Assembly (NCBI RefSeq): GCF_000717345.1
Contig: NZ_JNZA01000005.1
Coordinates: forward strand, 62,001 to 126,000
Direction of reading: 5' to 3'
Origin: Streptomyces lydicus
GTDB taxonomy: Bacteria > Actinomycetota > Actinomycetes > Streptomycetales > Streptomycetaceae
DNA length: 64,000 nt
Position 1 is the first letter of the stretch. Each line of letters starts with the position of its first letter. Positions 55,469-64,000 of the stretch are shown one piece after another. The notes under the pieces were generated by a model. That model saw only the letters and a program-made list of their open reading frames with translations. It did not search any database and was not told the DNA's origin. A program made the translations under genes and the position numbers.

Positions 55469-55616
55469 AGACGTTCCTCTCAAGTGAGGGACGGGACGGG
55501 CAAGGTCCCGCCCCTCACCGGTTCGTTCGTTCAGGGATGGGCGACGTGCAGGGGAATCTCCGGCCCTCGGCGTTGGCGCGCCGGGGGCCGTTGCTGTGTC
55601 TGGGGCTGCCGGCAGC

Positions 55617-55811
55617 TCATGAGGCCAGGCCCCACTCGTCTCGGCCGTCGATCAAGGTGCGCTCGTAGCGCAGCAGCTCGGCCTCGGGGTACAGCACCCG
55701 CTTGCCGACCCTGATGCCGAGCGGCCCCTTCTTGATGTGGCGCCAGTAGCGGACGGTGCTTTCGGCTGTGCGGTAGCGCTCGGCGACCTCGGCGGTGGTC
55801 AGATATCGCAT
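55617..55811 (-). CDS. AlpA/excisionase-like small DNA-binding protein
   Basis: The 64-aa MRYLTTAEVAERYRTAESTVRYWRHIKKGP... is a MerR/AlpA-type winged helix used by excisionases. GIRVGKRVLYPEAELLRYE forms the wing region. The ATG at 55811 has GGGAA upstream. A longer in-frame reading exists but covers the regulatory region. Lying close to the integrase, divergently from the XRE regulator, it probably directs excision of the element. It is unlikely to be a transcriptional activator of distant genes. Confidence 0.85.
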   Translation of the reverse strand: MRYLTTAEVAERYRTAESTVRYWRHIKKGPLGIRVGKRVLYPEAELLRYERTLIDGRDEWGLAS

Positions 55812-55875
55812 GCATTCCCATTCGGCTAGGAAGTGATTCGATCCGCATAGAGTTGTACCCCAGGATCGGCGGTTA

Positions 55876-55912
55876 CCCAAATTGGGAAGCTCGTGTTTCA
55901 ATTGGGATAGCT
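55876..55912. promoter_or_regulatory. Operator-like repeats between excisionase and XRE regulator
   Basis: CCCAAATTGGG (55876-55886) is a perfect palindrome. ATTGGGA-AGCT at 55881 recurs as ATTGGGA-TAGCT at 55901, spaced 20 bases, about two helical turns. The interval between divergent starts (55811 and 55933) is AT-rich, as expected for a lysogeny-type switch. Confidence 0.45.
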
Positions 55913-55932
55913 ACGGTGACGATGGAGGTTCG

Positions 55933-56433
55933 ATGGCAGGCGACAAGCCCGAGGGTGGCGAGGTGCCCCTGCTCTACAGCGAGGGGAACGTGGCCGCGCG
56001 CGTGGCCCTGGAGCGCGAGGTCAGAGGTTGGAGCACGACCGAGCTGGCCGAGCGGGTGACCAGGGCTGGCGTCAGGATGAACCAGACAGCGGTCTGGCGC
56101 ATCGAGAACGGCACGCCTCGCCGGCGCATCAACCTCGACGAGGCCCTCGCCTTTACGCGGGTCTTCGAACTCCCCCTCGAAGAGCTCATGTCACCGCCCC
56201 TGGAGGGCCTCGACATCGATAGCCGCCGGCTCGTCCAGGAAGCCGTCGAGGCGTTCTACGAGACCCGAGACGCACGCGACCGCCTGCACCACGCCGTGGT
56301 CGCCATCGCCAATCACGTCAAGGCTCACCCCGACAGCTCGCGGGCGATCCACGAGCAGTGCCTCCGCCTCATGGGCGACGAGCGGGACGCTCGCACCCTC
56401 ACCAGTGACATCGAGGACGGCGGCCACTACTGA
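55933..56433 (+). CDS. XRE family transcriptional regulator of the element
   Basis: The start is ATG at 55933 behind GGAGG, giving 166 aa. An XRE helix-turn-helix occupies about residues 15-85 (GWSTTELAERV, MNQTAVWRIENGTPRRRI, LDEALAFTRVFELPLEELM), followed by a helical tail. A longer reading starts inside the operator region and is unlikely. The gene precedes the integrase by 24 bases, so it is probably co-transcribed with it and keeps the excisionase side repressed. This is the expected phage-like control module. Confidence 0.9.
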   Translation: MAGDKPEGGEVPLLYSEGNVAARVALEREVRGWSTTELAERVTRAGVRMNQTAVWRIENGTPRRRINLDEALAFTRVFELPLEELMSPPLEGLDIDSRRLVQEAVEAFYETRDARDRLHHAVVAIANHVKAHPDSSRAIHEQCLRLMGDERDARTLTSDIEDGGHY

Positions 56434-56457
56434 TAACCGACGCGAAGGAGAGGCCAC

Positions 56458-57576
56458 TTGGCCAACATCCAGAAGCGCCCCAACGGCAAATGGCGGGCCC
56501 GCTACCGCGACCTCGACGGCAAGGAGCACGCCCGCCACTTCGACCGCAAGATCGACGCCCAGCGGTGGCTCGACGAGGTCACGGCCAGCGTGGTCACCGG
56601 ACAGTACGTCGACCCGCGGTCGGCGAAGAAGCCCTTCAAAGAGTACGCAGAGGAATGGCGGGCCATCCAGCCGCACCGGCCTTCCACGGCCAAGGCGGTG
56701 GCCCAGCACTTGCGCTGCTACGTCTACCCCGCTTGGGAGAAGCGGGCACTCGGCGCCATCAAGCCCGGCGACGTACAGAGCTGGGTCACCAGCCTGACCG
56801 CCACGCATGGGCTGGCCGCCAGCACCTCACGCACGGTCTTCAACACGGTCAACGCCGTCTTCCGGGCGGCCGTCCGTGATCGGATGATCCCTCACAACCC
56901 GTGCGCCGAGGCGAAGCTGCCGTCGGTACCACGGAAGAAGATCGTGCCACTGGCCGTTGAGCAGGTGCGGACGCTGTCCGAGGAGATACCCGCCCGGTAC
57001 AAGGGCCTTGTGCTGCTCGGCGCGGCCACTGGGCTCCGCCCCGGCGAGCTCTTCGGCCTCCAACTCCGGCACGTGGACCTGCTGCACGCGACCGTCTCGG
57101 TCGAGCAGCAGATACAGCAGGCCGCCAAGCATGGGGTGTACGTCGGACCGCCGAAGACCGCGCGCTCACACCGCACGGTTCCGCTCCCCCGCATGGCAGT
57201 GGATGCGATGAAGGCCCACCTGCGGGACTTCCCCGCCGATGGGCCCGAGAGCTGGATCTTCACGGCGCCGCAAGGCGGGCCTGTGGTCTACACGCACTTC
57301 ATGGACGGGTCCTGGCGGCCCGCCTGCGCCAAGGCCGGCCTACCGAAGGGCACCGGACCCCACGCCCTCCGGCACCACTACGCCAGCCTGCTGATCAAGC
57401 ACGGCGAGTCGGTGAAGACCGTCTCTGAGCGCCTCGGCCACACCAACGCGGCCATGACGCTGAACATCTACACCCACCTGTGGCCCGACTCCGAGGAGCG
57501 GACCCGGGCCGCCGTCGACAAGGCGTACGCGGACCGCCCTGCGGACGGCGAGACGGCGGTCGACGAAGCGGCGTAA
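56458..57576 (+). CDS. int: Tyrosine site-specific integrase
   Basis: The 372-aa recombinase begins with TTG at 56458 (GAAGGAGAG upstream). It has an N-terminal arm-binding region (MANIQKRPNGKWRARYRD), a SAM-like core-binding domain (60-160) and a catalytic domain with Arg194 in ATGLRPGEL, His302 and Arg305 in HALRHHY, His328 in LGHTN and nucleophile Tyr338 in NIYTHLW. All catalytic residues are intact, so it should be active. It lies just inside the proposed right end and converges on ychF, 108 bases away. The target site would be the ychF terminus. Confidence 0.95.
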   Translation: MANIQKRPNGKWRARYRDLDGKEHARHFDRKIDAQRWLDEVTASVVTGQYVDPRSAKKPFKEYAEEWRAIQPHRPSTAKAVAQHLRCYVYPAWEKRALGAIKPGDVQSWVTSLTATHGLAASTSRTVFNTVNAVFRAAVRDRMIPHNPCAEAKLPSVPRKKIVPLAVEQVRTLSEEIPARYKGLVLLGAATGLRPGELFGLQLRHVDLLHATVSVEQQIQQAAKHGVYVGPPKTARSHRTVPLPRMAVDAMKAHLRDFPADGPESWIFTAPQGGPVVYTHFMDGSWRPACAKAGLPKGTGPHALRHHYASLLIKHGESVKTVSERLGHTNAAMTLNIYTHLWPDSEERTRAAVDKAYADRPADGETAVDEAA

Positions 57577-57611
57577 CCGCTCCACCTCGTGCCGGACTCA
57601 TCCAGCACGTT

Positions 57612-57628
57612 GCGGACTCTGCGCGGAC
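57612..57628. promoter_or_regulatory. Candidate integrase arm site, right end
   Basis: GCGGAC occurs at 57612 and 57623 with 11-base spacing, about 60 bases inside the proposed attachment core. A matching pair is at 43136. Confidence 0.35.
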
Positions 57629-57631
57629 CGC

Positions 57632-57673
57632 AAAGGCCGCCCAACCCGCTCCGTCGCAGGTCAGACGGCCTTT
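57632..57673. terminator. Bidirectional hairpin between integrase and ychF
   Basis: AAAGGCCG (57632-57639) pairs with CGGCCTTT (57666-57673); the flanking A- and T-runs suit termination in both directions between the convergent genes. Confidence 0.55.
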
Positions 57674-57684
57674 CGCCGGACGTA

Positions 57685-58773
<1,089 letters not shown>

Positions 58774-59027
58774 GGTGGCGACTCGACTTCCGAAGGGTGG
58801 TGGTGGGTGGGCAGCCGCTCCGTCACCGGATCCGGTGACGGATGCCGGTCCCGGGAGGGCCGATCCACCAGTCTACGGGGCGAGCCGCCGCAGACGGCCG
58901 CCACCAGGGACACCCGCCCCCGGCCCGCGCCCGCACCCCCCGCCCGGTGTCGAACGAAGGATCAAGGTCGGAACAAAGGGCGTGTCCCGTAACCGGTTAA
59001 TACCACTTAGCGACCTACCGTTGACGG

Positions 59028-60029
59028 GTGGAGCAATACGAAACGCGCACGCACCAGCACGGTCCGCCGCGGTCCGGACGCCCGGGCACGGACACCGGCA
59101 CCCGGCTCCCACGCCCCGCGGAGGCCGTGGCCGACGATCCCGATGACGCCTTTCTCTCCGCGATGCGGGCCTCCGGGTTCGCGTCCGTACCGGCCTCCGG
59201 CACCGCACGGACCGCCGGCAGCGCCCAGGTCTCCGGCGGCGCGCCGGCCGCCGTCCACGCGCCGGCGGGCATGCGTCCGCCGGCCCGCGGCCCGGCGCCG
59301 GCCGGGGCCGCCCGTGGTCGCGGCCGCGCGGACGAAGGCGGCCGGGCGCCGCGCCGTACCCCGCCGCCCCCGGTCGGCGCCGAGTCCTCGGCCGTCTACC
59401 GGGCCCGCGGGCAGCGCGGTCCGGTGCCCGTCCCGGCCGCCGCGCCCCTGGCCAGGATGCCCGCCGCCAAGCTCACCGGGCTCGGCTGCTGGCTGCTGGC
59501 GACGCTGGCGCTGCTGGCGTTCGCCTTCCTGGACCAGCTGCTCCTGGGCGGCGTGCAGAGCGCGTACGGGGTCTTCTTCCTGCTGGTGAGCGTGGGCGCG
59601 GCGCTCTGGGTGCGGCCGTACGACCTGGTCTTCGCGCCGGTCACCCTGCCGATCGCGTTCACCCTGGGCACGCTGCCGATCCAGCACGGCGGGGCCGGTT
59701 TCGGCGGGGTGGTGACGGGCGTCTTCACGGTCCTCGCGCTGAACGCCGGCTGGCTCTACGCGGGCACGCTGGTCTGCGCGCTCATCGCGCTCGTCCGGCG
59801 GGTGGCGGTCATCGCCCGGCGTCGGGCCAGCCGAGGGGCGATTCGACCGCAGGACGGGGCGCGGGACCGCCAGGACGGGCCGCCGGCGCAGGCTGCCGAG
59901 CAGGCGCGGCCACAACCGGGGAACCGTCCGCGCCGGGTGGCTCGCCAGTCCGAGCGGCGTACGCCGCCATCGCGGCCCCGACGATCCCCGCGTTGTTCCG
60001 AAGCTGAGCCGGCACGATCTCGGCCCTGA
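59028..60029 (+). CDS. DUF6542-type membrane protein
   Basis: The start is a GTG at 59028 ([12 protein letters not shown]), giving 333 aa. The N-terminal 140 residues are disordered. Four hydrophobic segments follow at about 145-250 ([54 protein letters not shown]). The tail is Arg/Pro-rich and low complexity, and its coding sequence overlaps the end of ppgK on the opposite strand by 221 bases. I recall this family next to ppgK in Streptomyces; its function is unknown. Confidence 0.78.
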   Translation: MEQYETRTHQHGPPRSGRPGTDTGTRLPRPAEAVADDPDDAFLSAMRASGFASVPASGTARTAGSAQVSGGAPAAVHAPAGMRPPARGPAPAGAARGRGRADEGGRAPRRTPPPPVGAESSAVYRARGQRGPVPVPAAAPLARMPAAKLTGLGCWLLATLALLAFAFLDQLLLGGVQSAYGVFFLLVSVGAALWVRPYDLVFAPVTLPIAFTLGTLPIQHGGAGFGGVVTGVFTVLALNAGWLYAGTLVCALIALVRRVAVIARRRASRGAIRPQDGARDRQDGPPAQAAEQARPQPGNRPRRVARQSERRTPPSRPRRSPRCSEAEPARSRP

Positions 60030-60702
60030 TGCCCTCGATCAGCGGCAGGAACTTCTCCGCCTTGCGGGACACCCCGCCGCCGATCACGAACAGCTCGGGC
60101 GAGAACAGCATCTCCACATGGGCGAGGTACTTCTTGACCCGGTGGGCCCACTGCTCCCAGCTGAGGTCGTGGTCCTCCTTGGCCTTCGTGGACGCGCGCT
60201 TCTCGGCCTCGTGCCCGTGCAGCTCCAGATGGCCCAGCTCGGTGTTGGGGAGCAGCCGGCCGTCGCTGAAGACGGCGCTGCCGATGCCGGTGCCGAAGGT
60301 CAGGAGGATGACCGTGCCGGACCGGCCGCGGCCCGCGCCGTGCTGCATCTCGGCCAGGCCGGCCGCGTCCGCGTCGTTGAGCACCGTGACGGGGCAGCCG
60401 CCGGCCTCGCCGCCCAGCCGCTCGGTGAGCAGGGCGGCGACGTCGGTGTCGATCCAGCGCTTGTCGACATTGGCGGCCGTACGGGCGGTGCCGCCGATGA
60501 TCACGCCGGGGAAGGTCACCCCGACCGGCCCCGACCACCCGAAGTGCTCCACGACCTCTGTGACGCAGTCCGCGACCGCGTCGGGGGTGGCCGGGTGCGG
60601 GGTCAGTACCTTGTGGCGCTCCTCCGTCAGGTCGCCCCGCTCCAGATCCACCGGGGCACCCTTGATGCCCGATCCGCCGATGTCCACGCCGAAGACCCTC
60701 AT
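59809..60702 (-). CDS. ppgK: Polyphosphate glucokinase (ROK family)
   Basis: The enzyme phosphorylates glucose using inorganic polyphosphate or ATP, feeding glycolysis. The 297-aa sequence has the phosphate motif [12 protein letters not shown] (5-16), the sugar-binding region [17 protein letters not shown], and [22 protein letters not shown]; the LLTFGTGIG sequence is typical of PPGKs. The catalytic core ends near residue 250 (AAMAAYAA). The last 45 residues are a Pro/Ala-rich tail encoded opposite the DUF6542-type gene's 3' end. Confidence 0.93.
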   Translation of the reverse strand: MRVFGVDIGGSGIKGAPVDLERGDLTEERHKVLTPHPATPDAVADCVTEVVEHFGWSGPVGVTFPGVIIGGTARTAANVDKRWIDTDVAALLTERLGGEAGGCPVTVLNDADAAGLAEMQHGAGRGRSGTVILLTFGTGIGSAVFSDGRLLPNTELGHLELHGHEAEKRASTKAKEDHDLSWEQWAHRVKKYLAHVEMLFSPELFVIGGGVSRKAEKFLPLIEGIRAEIVPAQLRNNAGIVGAAMAAYAARTGEPPGADGSPVVAAPARQPAPAARPGGPAPRPAVESPLGWPDAGR

Positions 60703-60761
60703 GGGAAAAGGCTAGGCGGCCACGGGCCGGGATGCCCGGGGGAAACGCAATCCCGTGCCGG

Positions 60762-61808
60762 TCAGTCCTCGGCCGTGCCGCCGGCCGCCCTGGCCTCGGC
60801 GCGCAGGTCGCGGCGCAGCTCCTTGGGGAGGGAGAAGGCGATGGACTCCTGGGCAGCGGTGACGGTCTCGACGTCCTCGTAGCCGCGCTGGGCGAGCCAG
60901 TCCAGGACGCCGTGGACGAGGATCTCGGGGACCGAGGCGCCGGAGGTGACACCGACCGTGCCGACGCCCTCCAGCCAGCTCTCGTCGATCTCCTCGGCGT
61001 AGTCCACCAGGTGGGCGTCGCGCGCGCCGGCGCCCAGCGCCACCTCGACCAGCCGGACGGAGTTGGAGGAGTTCTTGGAGCCGACGACGATGACCAGGTC
61101 GGCCTCGGCGCCCATCTGCTTCACCGCGGTCTGGCGGTTCTGGGTGGCGTAGCAGATGTCGTCGCTGGGCGGCGAGAGGAGGTTGGGGAAGCGGCCCTTG
61201 AGGGCGTCCACGGTCTCCATGGTCTCGTCGACCGAGAGCGTCGTCTGGGACAGCCAGACGACCTTGTCGGGGTCGCGGACCTCCACGTTCGCGACGTCGT
61301 CGGGGCCGTCGACGAGGGTGATGTGGTCGGGGGCCTCACCGCTCGTGCCGATGACCTCTTCGTGGCCCTCGTGGCCGATCAGGAGGATGTCGTAGTCCTC
61401 GTTGGCGAACCGGACGGCTTCCTTGTGGACCTTGGTGACCAGCGGGCAGGTCGCGTCGATGGTGGCGAGCTTGCCGCGCTTGGCCTCCTCGTGCACGACG
61501 GGGGCGACGCCGTGCGCCGAGAAGATGACGATGTTGCCCTCGGGCACCTCTTCGGTCTCGTCGACGAAGATCGCGCCCTTCTTCTCGAGGGTCTTGACGA
61601 CGTACTTGTTGTGCACGATCTCGTGGCGCACGTAGACGGGGGCGCCGTACTGCTCAAGTGCCTTCTCGACGGCGATCACGGCGCGGTCCACGCCCGCGCA
61701 GTAGCCACGGGGGGCGGCGAGCAGGACCTTGCGGGCGGACGGCTGGATGTCGCTGCGACGCGCAGCGTCTCCACTGGGGGCGGCGGTGGGCGACGGGCGG
61801 GAAGTCAT
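60762..61808 (-). CDS. ispH: 4-hydroxy-3-methylbut-2-enyl diphosphate reductase
   Basis: IspH makes IPP and DMAPP in the last step of the MEP isoprenoid pathway, using a [4Fe-4S] cluster. The three cluster cysteines are Cys37 ([10 protein letters not shown]), Cys121 ([11 protein letters not shown]) and Cys219 ([11 protein letters not shown]). The substrate-binding histidines in HEIVHNKYV and SAHGVAP, and the TSGASVPE motif, are present. I start at ATG 61808 (348 aa); an ATG three codons upstream is equally possible. The gene is complete, and its start faces an APC transporter across 84 bases. Confidence 0.95.
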   Translation of the reverse strand: MTSRPSPTAAPSGDAARRSDIQPSARKVLLAAPRGYCAGVDRAVIAVEKALEQYGAPVYVRHEIVHNKYVVKTLEKKGAIFVDETEEVPEGNIVIFSAHGVAPVVHEEAKRGKLATIDATCPLVTKVHKEAVRFANEDYDILLIGHEGHEEVIGTSGEAPDHITLVDGPDDVANVEVRDPDKVVWLSQTTLSVDETMETVDALKGRFPNLLSPPSDDICYATQNRQTAVKQMGAEADLVIVVGSKNSSNSVRLVEVALGAGARDAHLVDYAEEIDESWLEGVGTVGVTSGASVPEILVHGVLDWLAQRGYEDVETVTAAQESIAFSLPKELRRDLRAEARAAGGTAED

Positions 61809-61892
61809 GCGGTCCATCGTAAGGCCGTGCCCCTTCCCCGGAAGATCTCGCCCGGTGGCCCAGACTGGGGCCGGTCGACCGAGGAGGCAGGG

Positions 61893-63278
61893 ATGGCGTC
61901 GCTGCGGCGGACCGAGGAGGCGGGAGCGGGGCCGCTGCGCCGGACGCTGACGTTCCGGGATCTGCTCGTCTACGGGCTGCTGTTCATCGCCCCGATGGCG
62001 CCGGTCGGCATCTTCGGCACGCTGCAGGCGAAGTCGCACGGCGCGGTGGCCCTCGTGTACGTCGTCGCGACGGTCGCGATGGCCTTCACGGCGTATGCGT
62101 ACGCCCAGATGGTGCGGGTCGCCCCGCAGGCCGGGTCGGTCTACACGTACGCGCGGGTGGGGCTGGGGCGGGGCGCGGGGTTCGTCGCGGGCTGGATGGC
62201 GATGCTGGACTACCTGCTGATCCCGGCGGTGGCGTACCTGTTCTCGGGGATCGCGCTGCACACGCTGGTGCCGTCGGTGCACCAGTGGGTGTGGACGGCG
62301 CTCGCGGTGGTGGTGACGACGCTGCTGAACCTGTGGGGCGTACGGACCGCGGCGCGGGTCGGCTTCGCGGTGCTGGCGATGGAGCTCGTGGTGCTGGCGG
62401 TCTTCGTCGTGGCGGCGGTGTGCGTGCTCGCCGCGCACGGGGCGCAGCGGGGCTGGTCGGCGCCGTTCACCGGTGAGGGGGCGTTCTCGCCGGGCGCGGT
62501 GCTGTCCGCGGTGTCGGTGGCGGTGCTGTCCTATCTGGGTTTCGACGCGATCGCCTCGTTCGCCGAGGAGTCCGCGGGAGGGGCGCGGCGGGTGGCGCGG
62601 GCGGTGCTGTCCTGCCTGGTGGTGGCGGGGGTGCTGTTCGCCGTGCAGACGTATCTGGCGGCGCTGCTCGCCCCGGTGCCGGCGGCCGAGCTGGCGGCGA
62701 GGCCGGGCGAGCAGGGGGACGCCTTCTACGTGACGGCGGGCGCGGCGGTCGGCGGGTGGCTGCAGAAGCTGGTGGCGGCGAGCAAGGCGATCGGGGCGGC
62801 GTTCGCGGCGCTGGCGGGGCAGGCGGCGGCCGGACGGCTGCTGTTCGCGATGGCGCGGGACCGGCGGCTGCCGGGGGCGATGTCGCAGGTGGACGAGGGC
62901 AGCGGGGTGCCGCGCCGGGCGTTGCTGGGTGCGGCCGTGGTGACGCTGGTGGCGGCGGTGTGGGCGGCCCGGCGGGAGGACGGGCTCGACCAGCTGTCGT
63001 CGGTGGTGAACGTGGGGGCGCTGACCGCGTTCGCGTTGCTGCACGCCTCGGTGATCGGCTGGTTCGGGATCCGCAAGGGGGCCGGGACGCCGGGCCCGCT
63101 GCGGCACGTGGTGGTGTCGCTGCTGGGGCTCGTGGTGGTGGGCGCGGTGATCGTGGCGGCGTCCCCGACCGCCCAGGTGGTGGGCGGCGTCTGGCTGGCG
63201 GTGGGGCTGGTGGTGCTGGCGGTGCAGTACCTGCGGCAGGCACGGGCCGGCGGCGGGGCGGCCGGGGCAGGGGACTGA
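61893..63278 (+). CDS. APC family amino acid transporter
   Basis: The ATG at 61893 has GGAGGCAGGG upstream and gives 461 aa with about 12 membrane helices. The family signature is [22 protein letters not shown], and [14 protein letters not shown] on helix 6 is a typical substrate-site region. It is distinct from the permease at 36455 and lacks the long C-terminal acidic tail. Gly/Ala/Val richness is normal for helices here. It precedes xseA by 47 bases; the substrate is unknown. Confidence 0.9.
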   Translation: MASLRRTEEAGAGPLRRTLTFRDLLVYGLLFIAPMAPVGIFGTLQAKSHGAVALVYVVATVAMAFTAYAYAQMVRVAPQAGSVYTYARVGLGRGAGFVAGWMAMLDYLLIPAVAYLFSGIALHTLVPSVHQWVWTALAVVVTTLLNLWGVRTAARVGFAVLAMELVVLAVFVVAAVCVLAAHGAQRGWSAPFTGEGAFSPGAVLSAVSVAVLSYLGFDAIASFAEESAGGARRVARAVLSCLVVAGVLFAVQTYLAALLAPVPAAELAARPGEQGDAFYVTAGAAVGGWLQKLVAASKAIGAAFAALAGQAAAGRLLFAMARDRRLPGAMSQVDEGSGVPRRALLGAAVVTLVAAVWAARREDGLDQLSSVVNVGALTAFALLHASVIGWFGIRKGAGTPGPLRHVVVSLLGLVVVGAVIVAASPTAQVVGGVWLAVGLVVLAVQYLRQARAGGGAAGAGD

Positions 63279-63325
63279 GGGCGAGCTCGCGGCCACTGTC
63301 AGTGCCCACCGCTACTCTCGCTCGT

Positions 63326-64000
63326 ATGGCTGTCTCAACGTCCCCGGAAACGCCGATCCCGGTCGGCGAGGTGTCCCGGCTCATCGGCGGGTGGATCGAC
63401 CGCCTCGGCGCGGTGTGGGTCGAGGGGCAGATCACCCAGCTCTCGCGGCGGCCCGGCGCGGGGGTGGTCTTCCTGACGCTGCGCGACCCCTCGTACGACA
63501 TCTCGCTGAGCGTGACGTGCTACCGCCAGGTCTTCGACAAGGTCGCCGACGTGATCAGCGAGGGCGCCCGGGTGGTGGTGCACGCCAAGCCGGAGTGGTA
63601 CGCGCCGCGCGGCCAGCTGTCGCTGCGGGCGGCCGAGATCCGGCCGGTCGGGGTGGGTGAACTCCTCGCCCGGCTGGAGCAGTTGAAGAAGTCCCTGGCG
63701 GCGGAGGGGCTGTTCGCGGCGGAGCGCAAGAAGCCGCTGCCGTTCCTCCCGCAGCTGATCGGGCTGGTCTGCGGCCGGGCCAGCGCCGCCGAGCGCGACG
63801 TACTGGAGAACGCCCGGCACCGCTGGCCGGCGGTCCGCTTCGCGGTGCGCAACGTACCGGTGCAGGGGGTGCACGCGGTGCCACAGGTGATCGCGGCGGT
63901 GCAGGAGCTGGACGCGCTGCCCGAGGTGGACGTGATCATCGTGGCGCGCGGCGGCGGCAGCGTGGAGGACCTGCTGCCGTTCTCCGACGAGCAGCTCGTT
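63326..64000 (+). CDS. xseA: Exodeoxyribonuclease VII large subunit, 3' part beyond window
   Basis: The first 225 codons are present from ATG 63326. The N-terminal OB-fold ([40 protein letters not shown]) is followed by the catalytic region start, with [25 protein letters not shown] and [20 protein letters not shown], diagnostic of XseA. With the small subunit it degrades single-stranded DNA into oligonucleotides in repair. The small-subunit gene xseB would be expected downstream, outside the window. Confidence 0.95.
   Translation, partial: MAVSTSPETPIPVGEVSRLIGGWIDRLGAVWVEGQITQLSRRPGAGVVFLTLRDPSYDISLSVTCYRQVFDKVADVISEGARVVVHAKPEWYAPRGQLSLRAAEIRPVGVGELLARLEQLKKSLAAEGLFAAERKKPLPFLPQLIGLVCGRASAAERDVLENARHRWPAVRFAVRNVPVQGVHAVPQVIAAVQELDALPEVDVIIVARGGGSVEDLLPFSDEQLV

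Noticed and set aside
60762..63296. Reading ispH as an 844-aa protein
   Set aside because: The extra N-terminal 490 residues are antisense to the APC transporter and are Arg/His/Pro-rich without any domain; the family start is near 61808.

Overview
The window is high-GC actinobacterial chromosome, almost certainly Streptomyces. It carries mycothiol biosynthesis (mshB), five-gene oligopeptide ABC operons in the style of the bldK locus, an actinobacterial succinate dehydrogenase, a SpoIIE-type phosphatase next to an RsbW-like kinase, DUF6113/DUF6542-type proteins, polyphosphate glucokinase, ispH and xseA. Gene order resembles the part of Streptomyces chromosomes running from mshB through sdh to ychF/ppgK/ispH/xseA. 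Start codons are a mix of ATG, GTG and TTG; where the longest frame was not credible I chose starts by ribosome-binding site or family N-terminus.

Layout. 1-8.4 kb: end of an ABC exporter ATPase, a large repeat-rich membrane-anchored protein, mshB with a translationally coupled membrane protein, a 64-aa membrane protein, an S9 peptidase and an 8-TM protein. 8.9-15.7 kb: oligopeptide operon 1 (permease, lipoprotein, permease, ATPase, ATPase; the bldK order) and a MerR regulator. 15.7-21.3 kb: convergent oligopeptide operon 2 (lipoprotein first). 21.5-26.1 kb: typA and a third, unusually long family 5 binding lipoprotein without transport partners. 26.5-32 kb: a small coiled-coil protein and sdhCAB followed by an overlapping Tat-type amidohydrolase. 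32-42.9 kb: SpoIIE phosphatase, RsbW-like kinase, NUDIX, a small SPOR-like protein, APC permease, GntR regulator, PIG-L deacetylase, MarR regulator, lipoprotein beta-carbonic anhydrase and a Uma2 nuclease.

43.0-57.7 kb is interpreted as an integrated mobilizable element inserted in the 3' end of ychF. The right end has a tyrosine integrase, an XRE regulator, an AlpA-like excisionase, a DUF3631 P-loop protein, and MobC plus relaxase with a structured, oriT-like region. The left end has a lower-GC single-chain restriction-modification enzyme. Between them is a cargo set (NUDIX, XRE-TPR regulator, unknown 249-aa protein, APH-like kinase with altered catalytic residues, SAM methyltransferase, HAD phosphatase). 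At the far left, positions 43013-43034 read on the minus strand as a second YchF C-terminus with stop codon, which is what insertion into ychF would displace; both ends also carry a GCGGAC-N5-GCGGAC motif just inside.

57.7-64 kb returns to core genes: ychF, a DUF6542 protein whose 3' end overlaps ppgK antisense, ispH, a second APC transporter and the start of xseA. No rRNA, tRNA or CRISPR array was found. All assignments rest on reading the sequence and remembered family motifs; no database search was run.
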